From Collybiopsis luxurians FD-317 M1 (taxonomy: Eukaryota > Basidiomycota > Agaricomycetes > Agaricales > Omphalotaceae): a stretch of 64,000 nt of DNA. How positions within the stretch are numbered: the stretch's first letter is position 1; each line of letters opens with the position of its first letter. The translations under genes were made by a program, and so were the position numbers. Below are positions 1 through 10,881 of this stretch, piece by piece. Below the pieces are notes generated by a model. That model saw only the letters and a program-made list of their open reading frames with translations, searched no databases and was not told where the DNA came from. The stretch spans positions 12,713-76,712 of the forward strand of contig KN834830.1 in assembly GCA_000827265.1 (NCBI GenBank). The letters run 5' to 3'.

Positions 1-1
1 G

Positions 2-697
2 AGGACATTGGCGGAGAGGAGGGGGGAGGTTGCGGAGATGCATGAGTTGGACGCGCAGATTGCAGAGTTTGATGCGCGGTATGGGAGGGATAAGGGTAGG
101 GAGGGGGAGGGAGGGGATAAAGTTAACGGGGGTGGAAGTGGTGGAGGTAGTGGCAGTAGCGGGAATGGAAAGAGGAAGGAGGAGAGTGCAAGTGGGGGAA
201 ATGTGCTGATGAAGCTTTCCGAGAAGAACCGGAAAGCGAATGCGGAGGCTGTGAGGAGGGCGGAGCAGCAGGAAGCAGAAAAAAGGAGGAAGGAGAGGAA
301 GTTGGCTATGATGGGTGGTGATGGGAGTGGGCGGTCGACGCCTGTGGATCCGAGTGCGAGGTTGAAAACGATTTCGAGGACGATGTTGGCGAAGACGCCT
401 ACGCCTGGGCCGTCGAGGTGTGTCTTCTGTTTCTTTGTCTCCCCTTCCAGTTTCGCTGTTTGCTTGGCTGTACATGATACGCGGGTTTACTGATTCTCTT
501 CCTCTTCTTCTTCCTTTTATCGATACAGACCCGGAACACCCGCCGCTCAGATGCAGAGCCCTCCAGCAAAAGCTCCCGCGACACCCAATTCCGCTTCTTC
601 AGTAGCGTTGGCTGGTTCGGCCAACGGCCAGTCCTCCCCGCAGTCGTTTGAGGCAAAGGTAATTGCCTCGATCGAAGTCGATTTGGGGGACTTTTGA
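2..697 (+). CDS. RTF1: RNA polymerase-associated protein RTF1, C-terminal part (5' end outside window)
   Basis: Rtf1 is a Paf1-complex subunit that acts in the nucleus on elongating RNA polymerase II and promotes H2B ubiquitination. Only the C-terminal region is present. It has a charged helical stretch with the conserved KLSEKNRKANAEAVRRAE segment, then DPSARLKT, and ends in IEVDLGDF, as fungal Rtf1 proteins do. The Plus-3 domain must lie upstream of the window. The frame is open from the left edge, so no start codon is annotated. One intron (418-528, phase 2, GTGTGT...ACAG) joins 2-417 to 529-697; splicing makes AG|A (Arg) and reaches TGA at 695-697. A glycine/serine-rich stretch lies around 130-175. 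The assignment rests on remembered family motifs. Confidence 0.82.
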
Positions 698-1784
698 TTC
701 TGAAAGTTCGGGTTTGGGTTCTGTGAAAAGGCTTCTATTTTTCCCTGTTTTTTCCTTTTACTTTTCCTGGTTCGTGCTTAACGTCACGGTGAACGGTGTA
801 CAGTCGAATCCATGTTGTTCGATACCGGGTCGTGTGGTGGGGTTTGGGTCAACACTTGAATAACTGAAGCTGGTAGGTTGGTGTTGAAAATGCTGTTATG
901 AACTTGTATGTACGTGGGTACATGCATATGAGGTAGAAATAATATTTATTATCTACGTATCTTTTAAAAAGTAACGAAAAAGTTATTCTACCTACGTATA
1001 CGTACGAATTTCCCCCGGGCTGGACTGGGCCGGAATGGGGGCGTTTCGTTTTGCTTTTGTATTGCTGTCGTTGTTCAACTTGTGTAAATGTTATAATTAG
1101 ATGTCGTGCTTTCGAATTTGGTACTGTCACTAGGGACTTGGATATGTACTCTATAGTATATGAGTATGTATATGTACGCTATGTAATTTGTATGGAGGAA
1201 CGTTCGTGTCCGAGGAAATGGGACCAGGTAGAATCGCATAAAAAAAACCCAAATGATACTCTTTTAAAAATTCAATAATCAGGGCGGAAATCCACTCGAA
1301 TCGCGAAGAAGTAAGCACTGAAAGGTGCCTTTCACTACAGAATTGAACTCGGGGATGTTAGGGCTTGGCAGATCTGAATTTGTATCCATAGCGAGTATCC
1401 GGTGATGGTCGTATTGATATCAGTCATCTCCATAGCATTCTTCATGGTCTGATAGAATTAAAGACTGTGATGTGTTCATTAGATATTGCCCATCTGCATA
1501 GCTGTGAGAGAAAATCAAAAAGCTGTATGGGACAGCACGAGCTAATCAAGATCTCCATGCAGCGCAGGAGTTGTATAAAGGACAAATGAAGAGTATCTGA
1601 CTGTCATCTATTTGTCTACCTCTGTCGTGACTTCCGTGACTTCCGCTACGAGGTTGAACGGAATACATCGTCCTTCCTGCTGAGCTCTGGAGTGATACTC
1701 TGCTGATTATTTCGAAAATAAGTCAGTAATCTATTGATACCGTGACTATTTCCTTTTAACTCCGAGTCTTGACCTCAACTATCC
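698..1784. other. Intergenic, no gene seen
   Basis: The 3' flank of RTF1 followed by AT-rich sequence. Short open frames here have no start context, splice partners or recognisable motifs. The last 100 bases resemble the region just upstream of the DUF6533 copy at 27.5 kb and may be its duplicated promoter. Confidence 0.5.
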
Positions 1785-3463
1785 ATGGACAGCAACTTGA
1801 AGATGGACAGCTTGTTCATAGAAACACTACAACTATGGTGAGTTCATTATCAACTAGAGGCTAAGATAGATTTTACTCATTAATCCTGCATTCTAAGGCT
1901 GGCCGGTACTTACATATCAGTTGCCCTAACAAGTATGAGTCATCATTTTCAATAACCTAAAGGTTCTGGGTATTGATACAGCATGGTATTCAGCGCTTTG
2001 GATAGCAGACTATCTGGAAACATTTCCCACAGAAATACAAGCAATATGGTCTCAAAAACATTCGGGGGCTTCCATTCTGTTCATATTGAATAGATATACC
2101 TTTTTATTATATCTGTCGGTTGCTGCGTTCATTGGTTTGCCTGGAAAAATTTCAAGCCAACAGTGAGTTTGACAAACTTGAAATGTTTCTTTCCATTAAA
2201 CTACTATTAGATGCCAGACACTTTCTTTGTTTGTTCAAGTCTTGGAAACTACCACCAACCTAACTACCACTCGTAAGATGTCTTATTTTAGTTTTACAGT
2301 GTTGGTTTCATGCTCCTCAGTTCTTTTCACTTTAAGAGTATATGCAATATATAGAAAAAGCAAAGCAATTCTTGCAATGACCATCTGTTTCATGCTTCTC
2401 AGAATATCTGCGGATGTAATGGCAAGTACAGATGGTTGATACAATGAGTATAGATAACTGATTTGATGAGTCTAGGAAAGAATACTTGAGGAAGTTGTAC
2501 CATTGAATGGAGAGTTCACAATCTTCCCAAGGTGTGGCACTAAAGTTATATTAATTGATATAAGGAATCAGTGAGTCCAAGAAGTACTTCAAGTTGTTGT
2601 ACTCTTTTGATTACTGAATTGAAATTAATACATAGAAGTAAGTTATACTCACAACTGTAGCATATGTCTGCTCAGGTTACTATTTTTCAGTTGGACTGGG
2701 CGTTTTACTGCTTACTCTTGCATTTAATGTCTTTATTTATGGAGCAATACTGAGAAAAACTTTTTCTCATGCCATTGAAATGAAAAGGATAGGCCAATCT
2801 AGCGTTACACAAGTACTTCTTCTTGATGGTGAGTCAAATAGTCATTTCATGTCAATTTGCATCTTACAAACCTTAAGGCTCTTTCTATTTTCTGTGGGTG
2901 TTAAAATGCTAATTCTGCTCGACTTGATCATGAGACAAATTCTGATAGAATTACTTTGGTCGCAGAAATTCCTGCAATTATTAGGATAAAGGTGTGTCAG
3001 GGAATTATTGTACACAAAATATCAATTCCGTAACTTGTATCTCCTTTAGCTTCTCTTATTTGTAAATGATTTCTATGTGCATGGCTACCTCCTATTGTGT
3101 TGTATCAGTTAAATGCTCATTGGTAACACAATAGATATCGCCAACAGTCCGAGTCCTTGAGTTATTTGAAGCATTTTTCTTGGTGTAAGTAATATTCTAC
3201 TTTTGTGGCTCTCAGTAGGTTTGCAAAATTACTGACAGCTTTTTTCACCTTGAAGCGTGTCAAACATATTTATCAACTGACTCATGCTCAGCTTGCGCAT
3301 CTACTACTCACCTGAAGAATTGAGCAAAGCAAGCCAAAGTAGGCATGTTTCAGGACTGCGTTTTGCCACCAATAGTTTCTTAGGAAACATCGGAGCTCCA
3401 GTAGAGGCTAGAAGTGGAGATGCAGGAGATGACTCAGATGAGATGGACTTTCAAGAGTTATAA
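1785..3463 (+). pseudogene. DUF6533 transmembrane protein gene, copy 1 (nonsense-truncated)
   Basis: DUF6533 proteins are multi-pass membrane proteins of unknown function that are abundant in agaricomycetes. Thirteen exons fit: 1785-1837, 1898-1932, 1994-2162, 2211-2272, 2321-2421, 2476-2570, 2636-2637, 2691-2828, 2878-2893, 2949-2991, 3050-3061, 3135-3184, 3256-3463. They sum to 984 nt, a multiple of three. Family marks are LWIADYLETFPTE with a following NRY, the LRVYAIY segment, GSFYFL, and a C-terminal SN(I/L)F...LSLR block. In the last exon TGA (3278-3280) replaces the CGA arginine of both sister copies, cutting off the last 61 of 328 codons, although the frame stays open beyond it to TAA at 3461. 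Intron 5 begins with GC. Probably a recent pseudogene; a truncated product is possible. Confidence 0.72.
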
Positions 3464-3902
3464 TAATTATTGCAATGACTGCAGACAGATTGCAGAAGTA
3501 ACTATTCTGTACCCATTCTGACCATGCCTGTAATACATGCCATTGAACTTCAGTCTGGATACTGATATTTGTAGTCTCCTCTAAGTAGACAATGATTGCA
3601 CTCACAATCACTAAAGTGATGTGTGTATAGGTTGTCTACTCATTATCTCGGTCCTTTTACTGGGTCCTAGTAAGCACTCACTTAGCTTAGTAATTTAGTA
3701 ATGGACCAATTTTTTTGTCTCTAACACCTTCCAAATTGCAATTGACATGTATATAACTTCTAATACACTAAAGGGAAAGAGCTGTTGAAAGAAAGGTTCC
3801 AAACCTAGGACTGATGCTCCCCTGGAAATTGAAAGTGCAGATTTTGATAGATTTGACTTACCAGAAGTTGAGGGATGCTTTTCAAAGACGGCAACTAGGC
3901 CT
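3464..3902. other. Spacer between DUF6533 copy 1 and gypsy remnant
   Basis: AT-rich, with no supported gene and no visible LTR boundary for the following retroelement remnant. Confidence 0.4.
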
Positions 3903-4511
3903 TTTGATGACATACCCCCTTTACAGCCCAGGTTGGCTCTGAGGGATAGTCCAAGACCTACTTGGCTGCTGGAGCATAGGGAAGAGTTAGAGGAGGAACA
4001 TCTGGAAACAGTTCAGACACTTCTGTCTCACCCTAACTATCAATTCTGAAGTGAGATCTATAAAGAGAATGTAGCTGAAGAAGTCATGTCAAGGGTTTTA
4101 AATGACCAAATAGATGTCTCAGTTGCAGAGGTAGCTGGACTGTTGCCAGTTGTACAAAAGATTCTTTAATGTAAGCTCTGAAACTGAAGAGTCCAGCCTA
4201 AGAAAAGGCAAGCATCCTACATTGCTGATATTTCTGTGGAGGGAGGACCCAAGACACTGGGTGTCCCCAAAGCTGTACTACTTTGAGGAGACTATATTGA
4301 TGTCAATGCCTTAGCCATGTCACCTGATGAAATGTTTGAATTCTTGATTGAAGATCAAGATGGGATGGGAGCAGGATCGGTGGTCCAGAGAAACGCAGTC
4401 ACTTGGTTCCATCAAGACATGCCTGAAGAAAATGAACAGAAAGATATGGTAATAGTGGCCAATAAAATGAACAGTTTATGAGCTGTTTGCCCAAAGATTA
4501 ATGGGCGAGAT

Positions 4512-4982
4512 GATGACATTGAATGCATCTCAGATCCTGGATCCCAGATAGTTTCAATAGACTGTCTCATAGCCACTCACTTAGGGTTAGATTGGAACCC
4601 TGGAATTACTTGAATTCAGATGCAAGATTCACATGGTGGACTTGGTCATACAGAAGGTCTTGCCAAAAATGTTCTGTTTTGGTTCAGAGATGTTACTATC
4701 TACTTACAGTTACATGTACAAGATTGTGCATCTGATCATGTACTGATGGGTAAACTGTTTGATGTATTAACTAGGAGCACCATTAAAGCTTGTGCAATTG
4801 GAGATGCAGAAGTGACAATCACTGACCCAAATAGTGGGAGATATGTTATGCTTACCTACCCACAAGGCTTGATTGCATCTAGAATGCCAATAAATACTTT
4901 GAGGTATAATGACTGGCCAAATCTGAAGCTGCTGGACTATTTGGACCAAGCCTCAGACAAGGAATCAAATGCAAATTTTTGA
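4512..4982 (+). pseudogene. Gypsy retropepsin-like segment
   Basis: The frame reads DDIECISDPGSQIVS, resembling the active-site region of basidiomycete gypsy proteases (a D-x-GS-type motif). After a TGA at about 4610 and a small shift it continues with GGLGHTEGLAKNV and HVLMGKLFDVLTRS, which match the retropepsin beta-strand core. Broken by a stop and a frame change; a remnant only. Confidence 0.6.
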
Positions 4983-6479
4983 GCTCCACAATCTGAGTAG
5001 TGTCCAGGGAGAAGAAGAAATTGCGTTTGGATTCCATCTCAACAAAAATGGAAGTATTGTTGTTGATGGTTGGAAATGGGTAGATAATGGTCTATTTTTG
5101 CAGCCCGAACTTGCAGAAACCTATGACTTAGCCTCATGCAACCAATTACACTCAGAATATAAGCCAGAAGAAGTGGTTGAAAACTACTTTGATCATACAA
5201 TAGACCAGAAGAATAGAAGAGTGTTCAGTGTATGGTGCCAAGGTATGGCACTGCTTCAGCCAAAGGATAGTCCACAAAGTGGTACAACTCCAGTAGAGGC
5301 AACAACAGAGCCTGAACCCCCTGATAATTGTTAGGACCTTTTACTACCTTTGTTGTTAGAAGCTTGTAGCAGGTTCAAGGAATAGAAAGTAATTTATTAT
5401 ACCACAGCTGAGACAGAATATGCAATGGGGAGTCACTACATACAACAGGTGAATGAGTCCTGTACAGTTTTGGTATTGGATGTGGAGGAATGATCCTTGA
5501 GTGTCGAATAATAAATCTAGTAGCTTGGTGCAACTAGAAATTGTATATTGAAAGAACTTGTTAAGATGGTATTAATGAGGGTTGACTCGGGAGGTTCATG
5601 ACTTGGTGTCCATTTACCCTACGAGACAGAATATTTGAAAGGCTATGGCAGTTGAATAGTCTTGTCAATTGGTTCAACAAGTGAGAGGTAGATATGCCAG
5701 TGACTCAGTGTCAATGGGGTTTGCTCGACTCAGTGTTAAGCAGAATAATATTAAAGACTAGTGAACAAGAGAACAGAAACAACACAGGTCAAGATAGTTC
5801 AGGTAATAACAGCATTATTGTGAGATATGTAAGTACGAGGCTTTTATACTCTGCGGGAAGACATGTGGTCTTGTGAATAGGAGTTGGAATGAGTAACTGA
5901 TTAGTTTGTCTTGAGAAACACATGTCAGATTTGGGGAGTCTGGGTTGAATGGTAGAACTATCATCGAGTTGTGGGGTGAGTGTACTGGTTGGAAAGAGTG
6001 AAAAAAATGGCATAGGGCATAGCAATAATACAACAAGGGAGTCATATTTTGACACTGAAAAAGACATTGGAAAAGGAGAACATAAATGCAAACATAGTCC
6101 AGATGAGCATCCCAAACTAAAAACTGCTCGAGGAGTACTGTTAAGAGTATAAGTGGCAAAGCTGGAATCATATCTGAGGACAGAGCAGAACCAGCCCTGT
6201 TGGGGTTTAAGAGTTTAGGGTAAAAAGGGAGATCACTGGGGACTATCTAGAAGGTATGCCAGAGCTCCCAACAAAGCCTAAAGACTTTGAGCCTGGTCAG
6301 CATTACATGCAGGAATGAAAAGAGATCATAGACAGAATGCACAGTGATGATTTCTTATGGCCAGAAGAATGGAAACTTATGCATGAGTTTATGCTCTTAC
6401 AAGAAAAGGCTTTTGCATGGTGTCCAGAGGAAGGAGGAATCATTTCCACTGGTAAAAGTGCCAGTACTACTGTATGAAC

Positions 6480-6950
6480 CTTAGGTCAAAAGGAATATTC
6501 CTATTCCTCCTGGTATCTTTGAAGAAGTGTGCAAGATTATTAAGGCAAAAATTGATGCAGGGGTTTATGAGCCTTCAAATGCTAGTTATCGCTCAAAATG
6601 GTTCTGTATTGTGAAGAAAGATGGCAAGAGTTTACAGCTGGTACACAGTCTTGAACCACTTAATAAAGTAATGATACAGCACTCAGGAATACTGCCTGCG
6701 ACAGCTGATGTAGCTTGGCACTTTGCTGGACAAGCTTGTGGTGTGATATTTTTATATGTTGGTTACAATGAAAGACCATTATCTCATCCAGGGAACTCAA
6801 TACTTTACAGACATCATTTGGACTGCATTGATTGGTTAAACTGCCTATGGGGTGGACCAATTCAGTGCCAATTTATCATGACAATGTCATGTACATCTTA
6901 CAAGATGGGATCCCACATATAACCATTCCTTATGTGGACAGGTACAAATT
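6480..6950 (+). pseudogene. Gypsy reverse transcriptase fragment, catalytic loop deleted
   Basis: Reads VKRNIPIPPGIFEEVCKIIK, then YEPSNASYRSKWFCIVKKDG and LVHSLEPLNKVMIQHSG, the fingers/palm start of gypsy reverse transcriptase. At 6931 the expected YVDD loop reads YVDRYKLPGGGY. The second aspartate and the residues after it appear to be lost by an in-frame deletion, so the enzyme would be dead even without the flanking stops. Confidence 0.65.
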
Positions 6951-7091
6951 GCCTGGGGGAGGTTATAAGACAATCAAGGAGAATAAGGGTATCTGACAAT
7001 TCATCTGGGAGCATTTCCAGAATTTAAACTGAGTCATCCAGTTCATGAAGCACACTGGGGGGACCTTCTCAGGAACAATTGCTGTGCAGAG

Positions 7092-7365
7092 ACAGTGGTG
7101 GTAGGTCACAAATGTACATATGAAGGACAAGTGCCAGAGGATAAGATTGCAGAAGTGGTACTGACTTGGCCTGCTTGTAAGGACAAGTCAGATGTCAAAG
7201 CTTTCCTTAGGACAGCTGGACAACTAAGGATGTTTATCAAAAATTATGCAAAAAAGGCAGCCCCATTAACTAGGTTAATGAGTAATGTACCTTGGGAATG
7301 GGGACCTGAACAAGATTTGGCAATGGAACTATCAAAAGATGGCATACAGAAAGCACCAGCTCTAT
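7092..7365 (+). pseudogene. Gypsy RT thumb / RNase H junction fragment
   Basis: Reads VVGHKCTYEGQVPEDKIAEV, then a W-x-xCKDKSDVKAFLRTAG segment and PWEWGPEQD, the conserved tether between reverse transcriptase and RNase H in chromoviral gypsy elements. It ends at TGA 7365-7367. Downstream frames up to about 8310 contain further pol remnants, but no catalytic motif could be placed with confidence. Confidence 0.6.
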
Positions 7366-8315
7366 GACCAATGAACTATGATTGGGATGTTTATTTGTTG
7401 GTCAATACCTCATACAAGGCAGTGGGATGGTACATATACCAGTTAGACCCAAATGTCTTTTAAAAGTGGTACTTCTGTTACTTCAGTTCCTTAATGCTTA
7501 ACAAGAGAAAGTGTGATTCTCACAATCTAAGCAAGAATTGTATGGTCTAAAGCTGGCCCTAGAAGCCAGCTATTATTAAATTTATGGATGCTGCAGACTT
7601 ACAGTGGAGACTGATGCCAGTTATATTAAGGGTATGCTAGATAACCTTAGTTATGGCCCTAACACTACTATTAATTGATGGATAGAAGACATTCAGAAAT
7701 ACCATTTCAAACTTGTACATGTCAAAGGGCTGAAATATGGGTCAGATGGCTATTGCAAATCACACCTGGAGGATGGCAGCCAGTAAGACTGCCCATTAAT
7801 CTGGAAGATTACATTGATGAGGATGATGGAGAACCTATTCAGTTCCAGATAGCTGAAGGTGTTACCAATGTTCCATTGGACTTTGACTCTTTTAAAGGTG
7901 ATATTGATCCTAGAAGTGGATATCTAAACACAGCTATACAATGTGGCTGACTTTAAGGATGATTTGCAAGAACTTATTGATGAGGAGTGAATGATTGAAT
8001 TCAAGAGAAATAAGCTGTATGAAGACTCTGGCACTTCAATGTTGGTCTTCCAGCAGGAACTCTTACCAGCCACTGGTAGGGAGTTTGATGAAGAGAACCC
8101 CTACTTGATCAAACATTGTTCAACTTCAGGGAACAAAATGGACAAGTTGCTATTGCTTATTAAAGAGTGGCTTCTTGACCCAGACAGTGAAGAAGTTGCA
8201 CAGATATTGAGGAAGGAGCTAGGGGCTTTCACATGGAAAGGAAACCAGTTCTTTGTCAATGACAGGAACAACTTTACTGACAATCTCCAAATGATGCAAG
8301 TCAGCCACAGTTAGT

Positions 8316-9432
8316 AGTAGATTGAGCAAAACATATGCATATGTTACAAGTCTGGAATGAAATGAAGGAATTGTCTTTGCAGCAAACTTGACCATTTTCC
8401 CACACTTCTCCTGCTCCTTTATATCAATCTTTTGTCCCCATATATGGATTTGTCACCTTTTTGTTACATCCATTGTGTGTGTGACTTTCTTGACCACCAT
8501 CATCTCCTTCCACTCCCTCCTTCTAGTGTAGTATGTGGTCTTATTGTCCTTTGTTTTCTACCCTTGCTCTTCATGTCCTTCATTCCTCTTTCACCTCCCT
8601 TTCTTTGTTGTCACTTTTTTTTTTGATCCCATCTTGTACTTTTTCATTTCTATCTTTGCTCTCCATATCCTCTGTGTCTCCTCCAAGTTGTAACATTCTT
8701 CTTCACTCCCAACTTGAAACTTTTTGCTGTGCTTTCTTTTTTTTTTTAGGGGGGGGGGGGGTGTTGGGGGATGCACACTGTGACCTAGCTTCTTGACATT
8801 TATTCTCCAACATTTTGTGCTCTTTATGTTTAACCCCTCTATTACCTCTCTGTTGTCCTCATTTGCTTTTATATGTCCCCACTCCTTTTTTTGGTGCACC
8901 CTTGGTCTCCCTTCGACCACCCTTCCCCAGTCTTCTTTGCATGTTATGGCCGCAAATGTTTCACAACACTACCTTGGCCAACAAATGGGTGGTTTGGTCT
9001 TGATTCTGCAAGTAAGTTGGTTTTGTATTTTCCTTGTATCCATCTCATACTTTCCCTTACAGTAAATCTTGCACTCATGACTGAGTTCTGTGCATGCCTG
9101 CTGGATTTTGGTGTATACATTTGGTGTTTACTTATCACACTTTGCATATTTGTTGTCCAATCTTTCTCTCCGTGTTTCCTTTTGTTTTGTCAATCTTACA
9201 ATTATGATTTCAATTGATCTCTCAAGGAAATAAAAGATTTATTAAGAAAGAAAAAAAAGATCAAAGCCAACTGTGGTGTGCCTCTGAATAGACCACCTTA
9301 CTCCTGGTTGGATATAGCTATCTGAACAATGTATGTGAGTCACACTTTCATGTGGTCATGTGAGGGCTTGTTTGCTTTCATTGCTACTTCTGTTGTCACT
9401 TTCTCTCTTTCTGTCATTGCTTCACTGAATAT
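8316..9432. repeat. T-rich non-coding block, repeated in part at about 17.35 kb
   Basis: From about 8355 to 8540 the sequence (GGAATGAAAT..., then TTTTCCCACA.TTCTC...) is clearly related to 17350-17540, so it belongs to a dispersed repeat. The rest is pyrimidine-rich on the plus strand. It includes an 11-T run beside a 13-G run (8737-8761), a typical place for sequencing or assembly slippage. The ORFs here are low-complexity and are not supported as genes. Confidence 0.5.
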
Positions 9433-9495
9433 TTGCTATGTTATATGTCTGCCTCAGGTGTGTGCAGTTTATTTATTTGTTTTATTAATTTTTGT

Positions 9496-10069
9496 ATGAA
9501 ATGTTCGGCCTGTTTAGTTGATAAATATTGTGTACATTGTTGTGCTACTTGTGTGTTCATTCCTCATACTTCTGCACAGAGTCAGGCTTGCCAAAAAAAG
9601 GATTGGCCATTTCACAAGGAAAAGTGTGAATGTAGCAGATCCAATCAAGCTATGTGGTTGCCAGAGCATCACATTGCCATCAAGGTTCTGCAAAAATTCA
9701 TAGCAAAACATTGTCCTACCATTGCTCAAGGCATTTTTGAGGCATTCAAGTTGTGTACATGTCCACAGCAGGCTTTTCATCAGGTTATGGTAGTGCATTT
9801 CTGATTGCCAGCTCCTTTACCCTGGAAGCTGTGTTCATTGAGAGACTGCCTTCTATGTCACTGACATCAAGATCCTTGACATCACAGAGGTGGGACCAAT
9901 TCATGAGCTTTTGCAGGAACAGGTTGTTCATGTAAACATGAGTGCATGCTTGAACAGTCACAAGGGATGTGTTTTCATTCTTGTCATTTGTGGGGAGTTG
10001 GCTATAAGTGTTATTTTGCCTGTCAACTTTGACTATGCCATTTGGGAAATTGACAATGTCAGCGAGTAG
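9496..10069 (+). CDS. Small MYND-type zinc-finger protein (possibly partial)
   Basis: Three exons in phase 0 fit: 9496-9531, 9580-9789 and 9845-10069 (introns of 48 and 55 nt), giving about 156 residues with stop TAG at 10067-10069. Splicing creates a MYND finger: CMKC, then YCSQAC, QKKDWPFH and KEKC, with seven Cys and one His in the usual spacing. MYND fingers are protein-interaction zinc modules; no catalytic domain follows. The rest (FYVTDIKILDITEVGPIHEL...) is not recognised. The gene lies inside the broken gypsy element, between repeats also found at 17.4 and 18.7 kb, so it may be a captured or truncated copy. An upstream exon may be missing. Confidence 0.5.
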
Positions 10070-10134
10070 TGGAAAAGGAAGATGATCACATTCATGAACA
10101 AGGGCATTGTTGTTTAGGCACTTCTGTACAATTC

Positions 10135-10260
10135 TTGTAGTCTACATATACTTTTGTATACATCTTGTAGTCCACATATATATGACCTATGTTGCTGTCA
10201 TATAAGTGTCCAGACTCATACATGCCATGTGCAAAGTGCAATGGCCCATCCCACAAGTTT
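10135..10260 (+). repeat. Dispersed repeat R2, copy 1
   Basis: Shares with 18690-18795 a block that includes CATGC.ATG.GCAAAG and ATGGCCCATCCCACAAGTT. In one frame both copies read CPDSYM-CAK-NGPSHK, reminiscent of a zinc-knuckle exon, but no gene could be assembled around either copy. Confidence 0.5.
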
Positions 10261-10549
10261 TATTCTGCACACAGGCTGTCTCAGACACAAAGGAACTTTT
10301 GCAATGCAAGAATTAATAGAAAAGAGGTTTTGGTGGCCAGACATAGCAAAGGATGTACAGTGGTACATCTCCTCATGCAAGGCCTGCCAAGATCATCAAA
10401 TGCCACCCACCTTGACACATACTCTGTCCCTCTCTCAGAAGATTCACATTGATACAATAGTTATGTCACCAGCCAGTAATGGATGCCAATATATTGTTCA
10501 TGGCAAGGACTCAATCAACACTGCAGCACTGAGCAGTGCACTGCAATAA
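10154..10549 (+). pseudogene. Gypsy integrase zinc-binding (HHCC) fragment
   Basis: Reads HTGCLRHKGTFAMQELIEKR, then FWWPDIAKDVQWYISSCKAC, the H2C2 zinc-binding head of a gypsy integrase, followed by HIDTIVMSPASNG, the start of the catalytic core. It stops at TAA 10547-10549. It is separated from the rest of pol by 1.9 kb of unrelated repeat and the MYND gene. Confidence 0.6.
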
Positions 10550-10550
10550 T

Positions 10551-10876
10551 TCATCATTCAAGAATCAAGAACAGGGTTGCAGTAAGATATTTCCACCAAC
10601 TGAAACCAGGCTAAAGATACTGTATTTACTGCATATAACAGTCAAGAATGTTATGTGATAAATTTAAGACTTACACAGAAAGCAGAGCTGACTTGAACAA
10701 GCCAATATACCTGGTTGTTGATATTTTCTTGTGTTGGAGCATACTGCGAGATTTTCTGTGATGTTTCCACCGCAGAAGGTGTAGATAGTCCCAATGGATT
10801 CATCACCATCTGCAGTAACAAGGGCAAGGAGAAGGAAGTTAAGTAACTTGGTGCTGGTAGGGTCTAAATGGATGGA
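10551..10876. other. Unrecognised sequence at the copia insertion site
   Basis: The minus strand carries an open stretch (about 10664-10876, including LLLALVTADGDESIGTIYTF) that may be an exon with a donor near 10711. It is not recognised. The copia element landed at its upstream end; the pre-insertion sequence continues at 16613. Confidence 0.3.
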
Positions 10877-10881
10877 TGTTC

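Larger units (their letters stand above)
3903..8315 (+). mobile_element. Decayed Ty3/gypsy retrotransposon (gag-pol remnant)
   Basis: Pieces of one polyprotein follow each other in the normal order in shifting frames with many stops. They are a gag-like acidic region (about 3900-4500), a retropepsin-like segment (4512-4982), a linker (4969-5334), reverse transcriptase (about 6480-6950), a tether/RNase H start (7090-7365) and later pol pieces (7675-8314). No intact LTRs or target-site duplication were found, so the ends are approximate. The integrase zinc-binding part reappears at 10.2 kb after a 1.9-kb interruption. CpG is visibly rare across this block. Not functional. Confidence 0.8.

Noticed and set aside
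2273..2299. 27-nt intron in DUF6533 copy 1 (GTAAGA...ACAG)
   Set aside because: Implausibly short; the sister copies show the acceptor lies further on, giving introns of 48, 56 and 52 nt with the frame kept.
8737..8761. 11-T run followed by 13-G run
   Set aside because: Looks striking but is simple sequence, prone to slippage and base-calling error; no function inferred.
8432..9217. Several overlapping plus-strand ORFs rich in Ser, Leu and Phe
   Set aside because: They come from pyrimidine-rich repeat sequence that recurs at 17.4 kb without the same frames.
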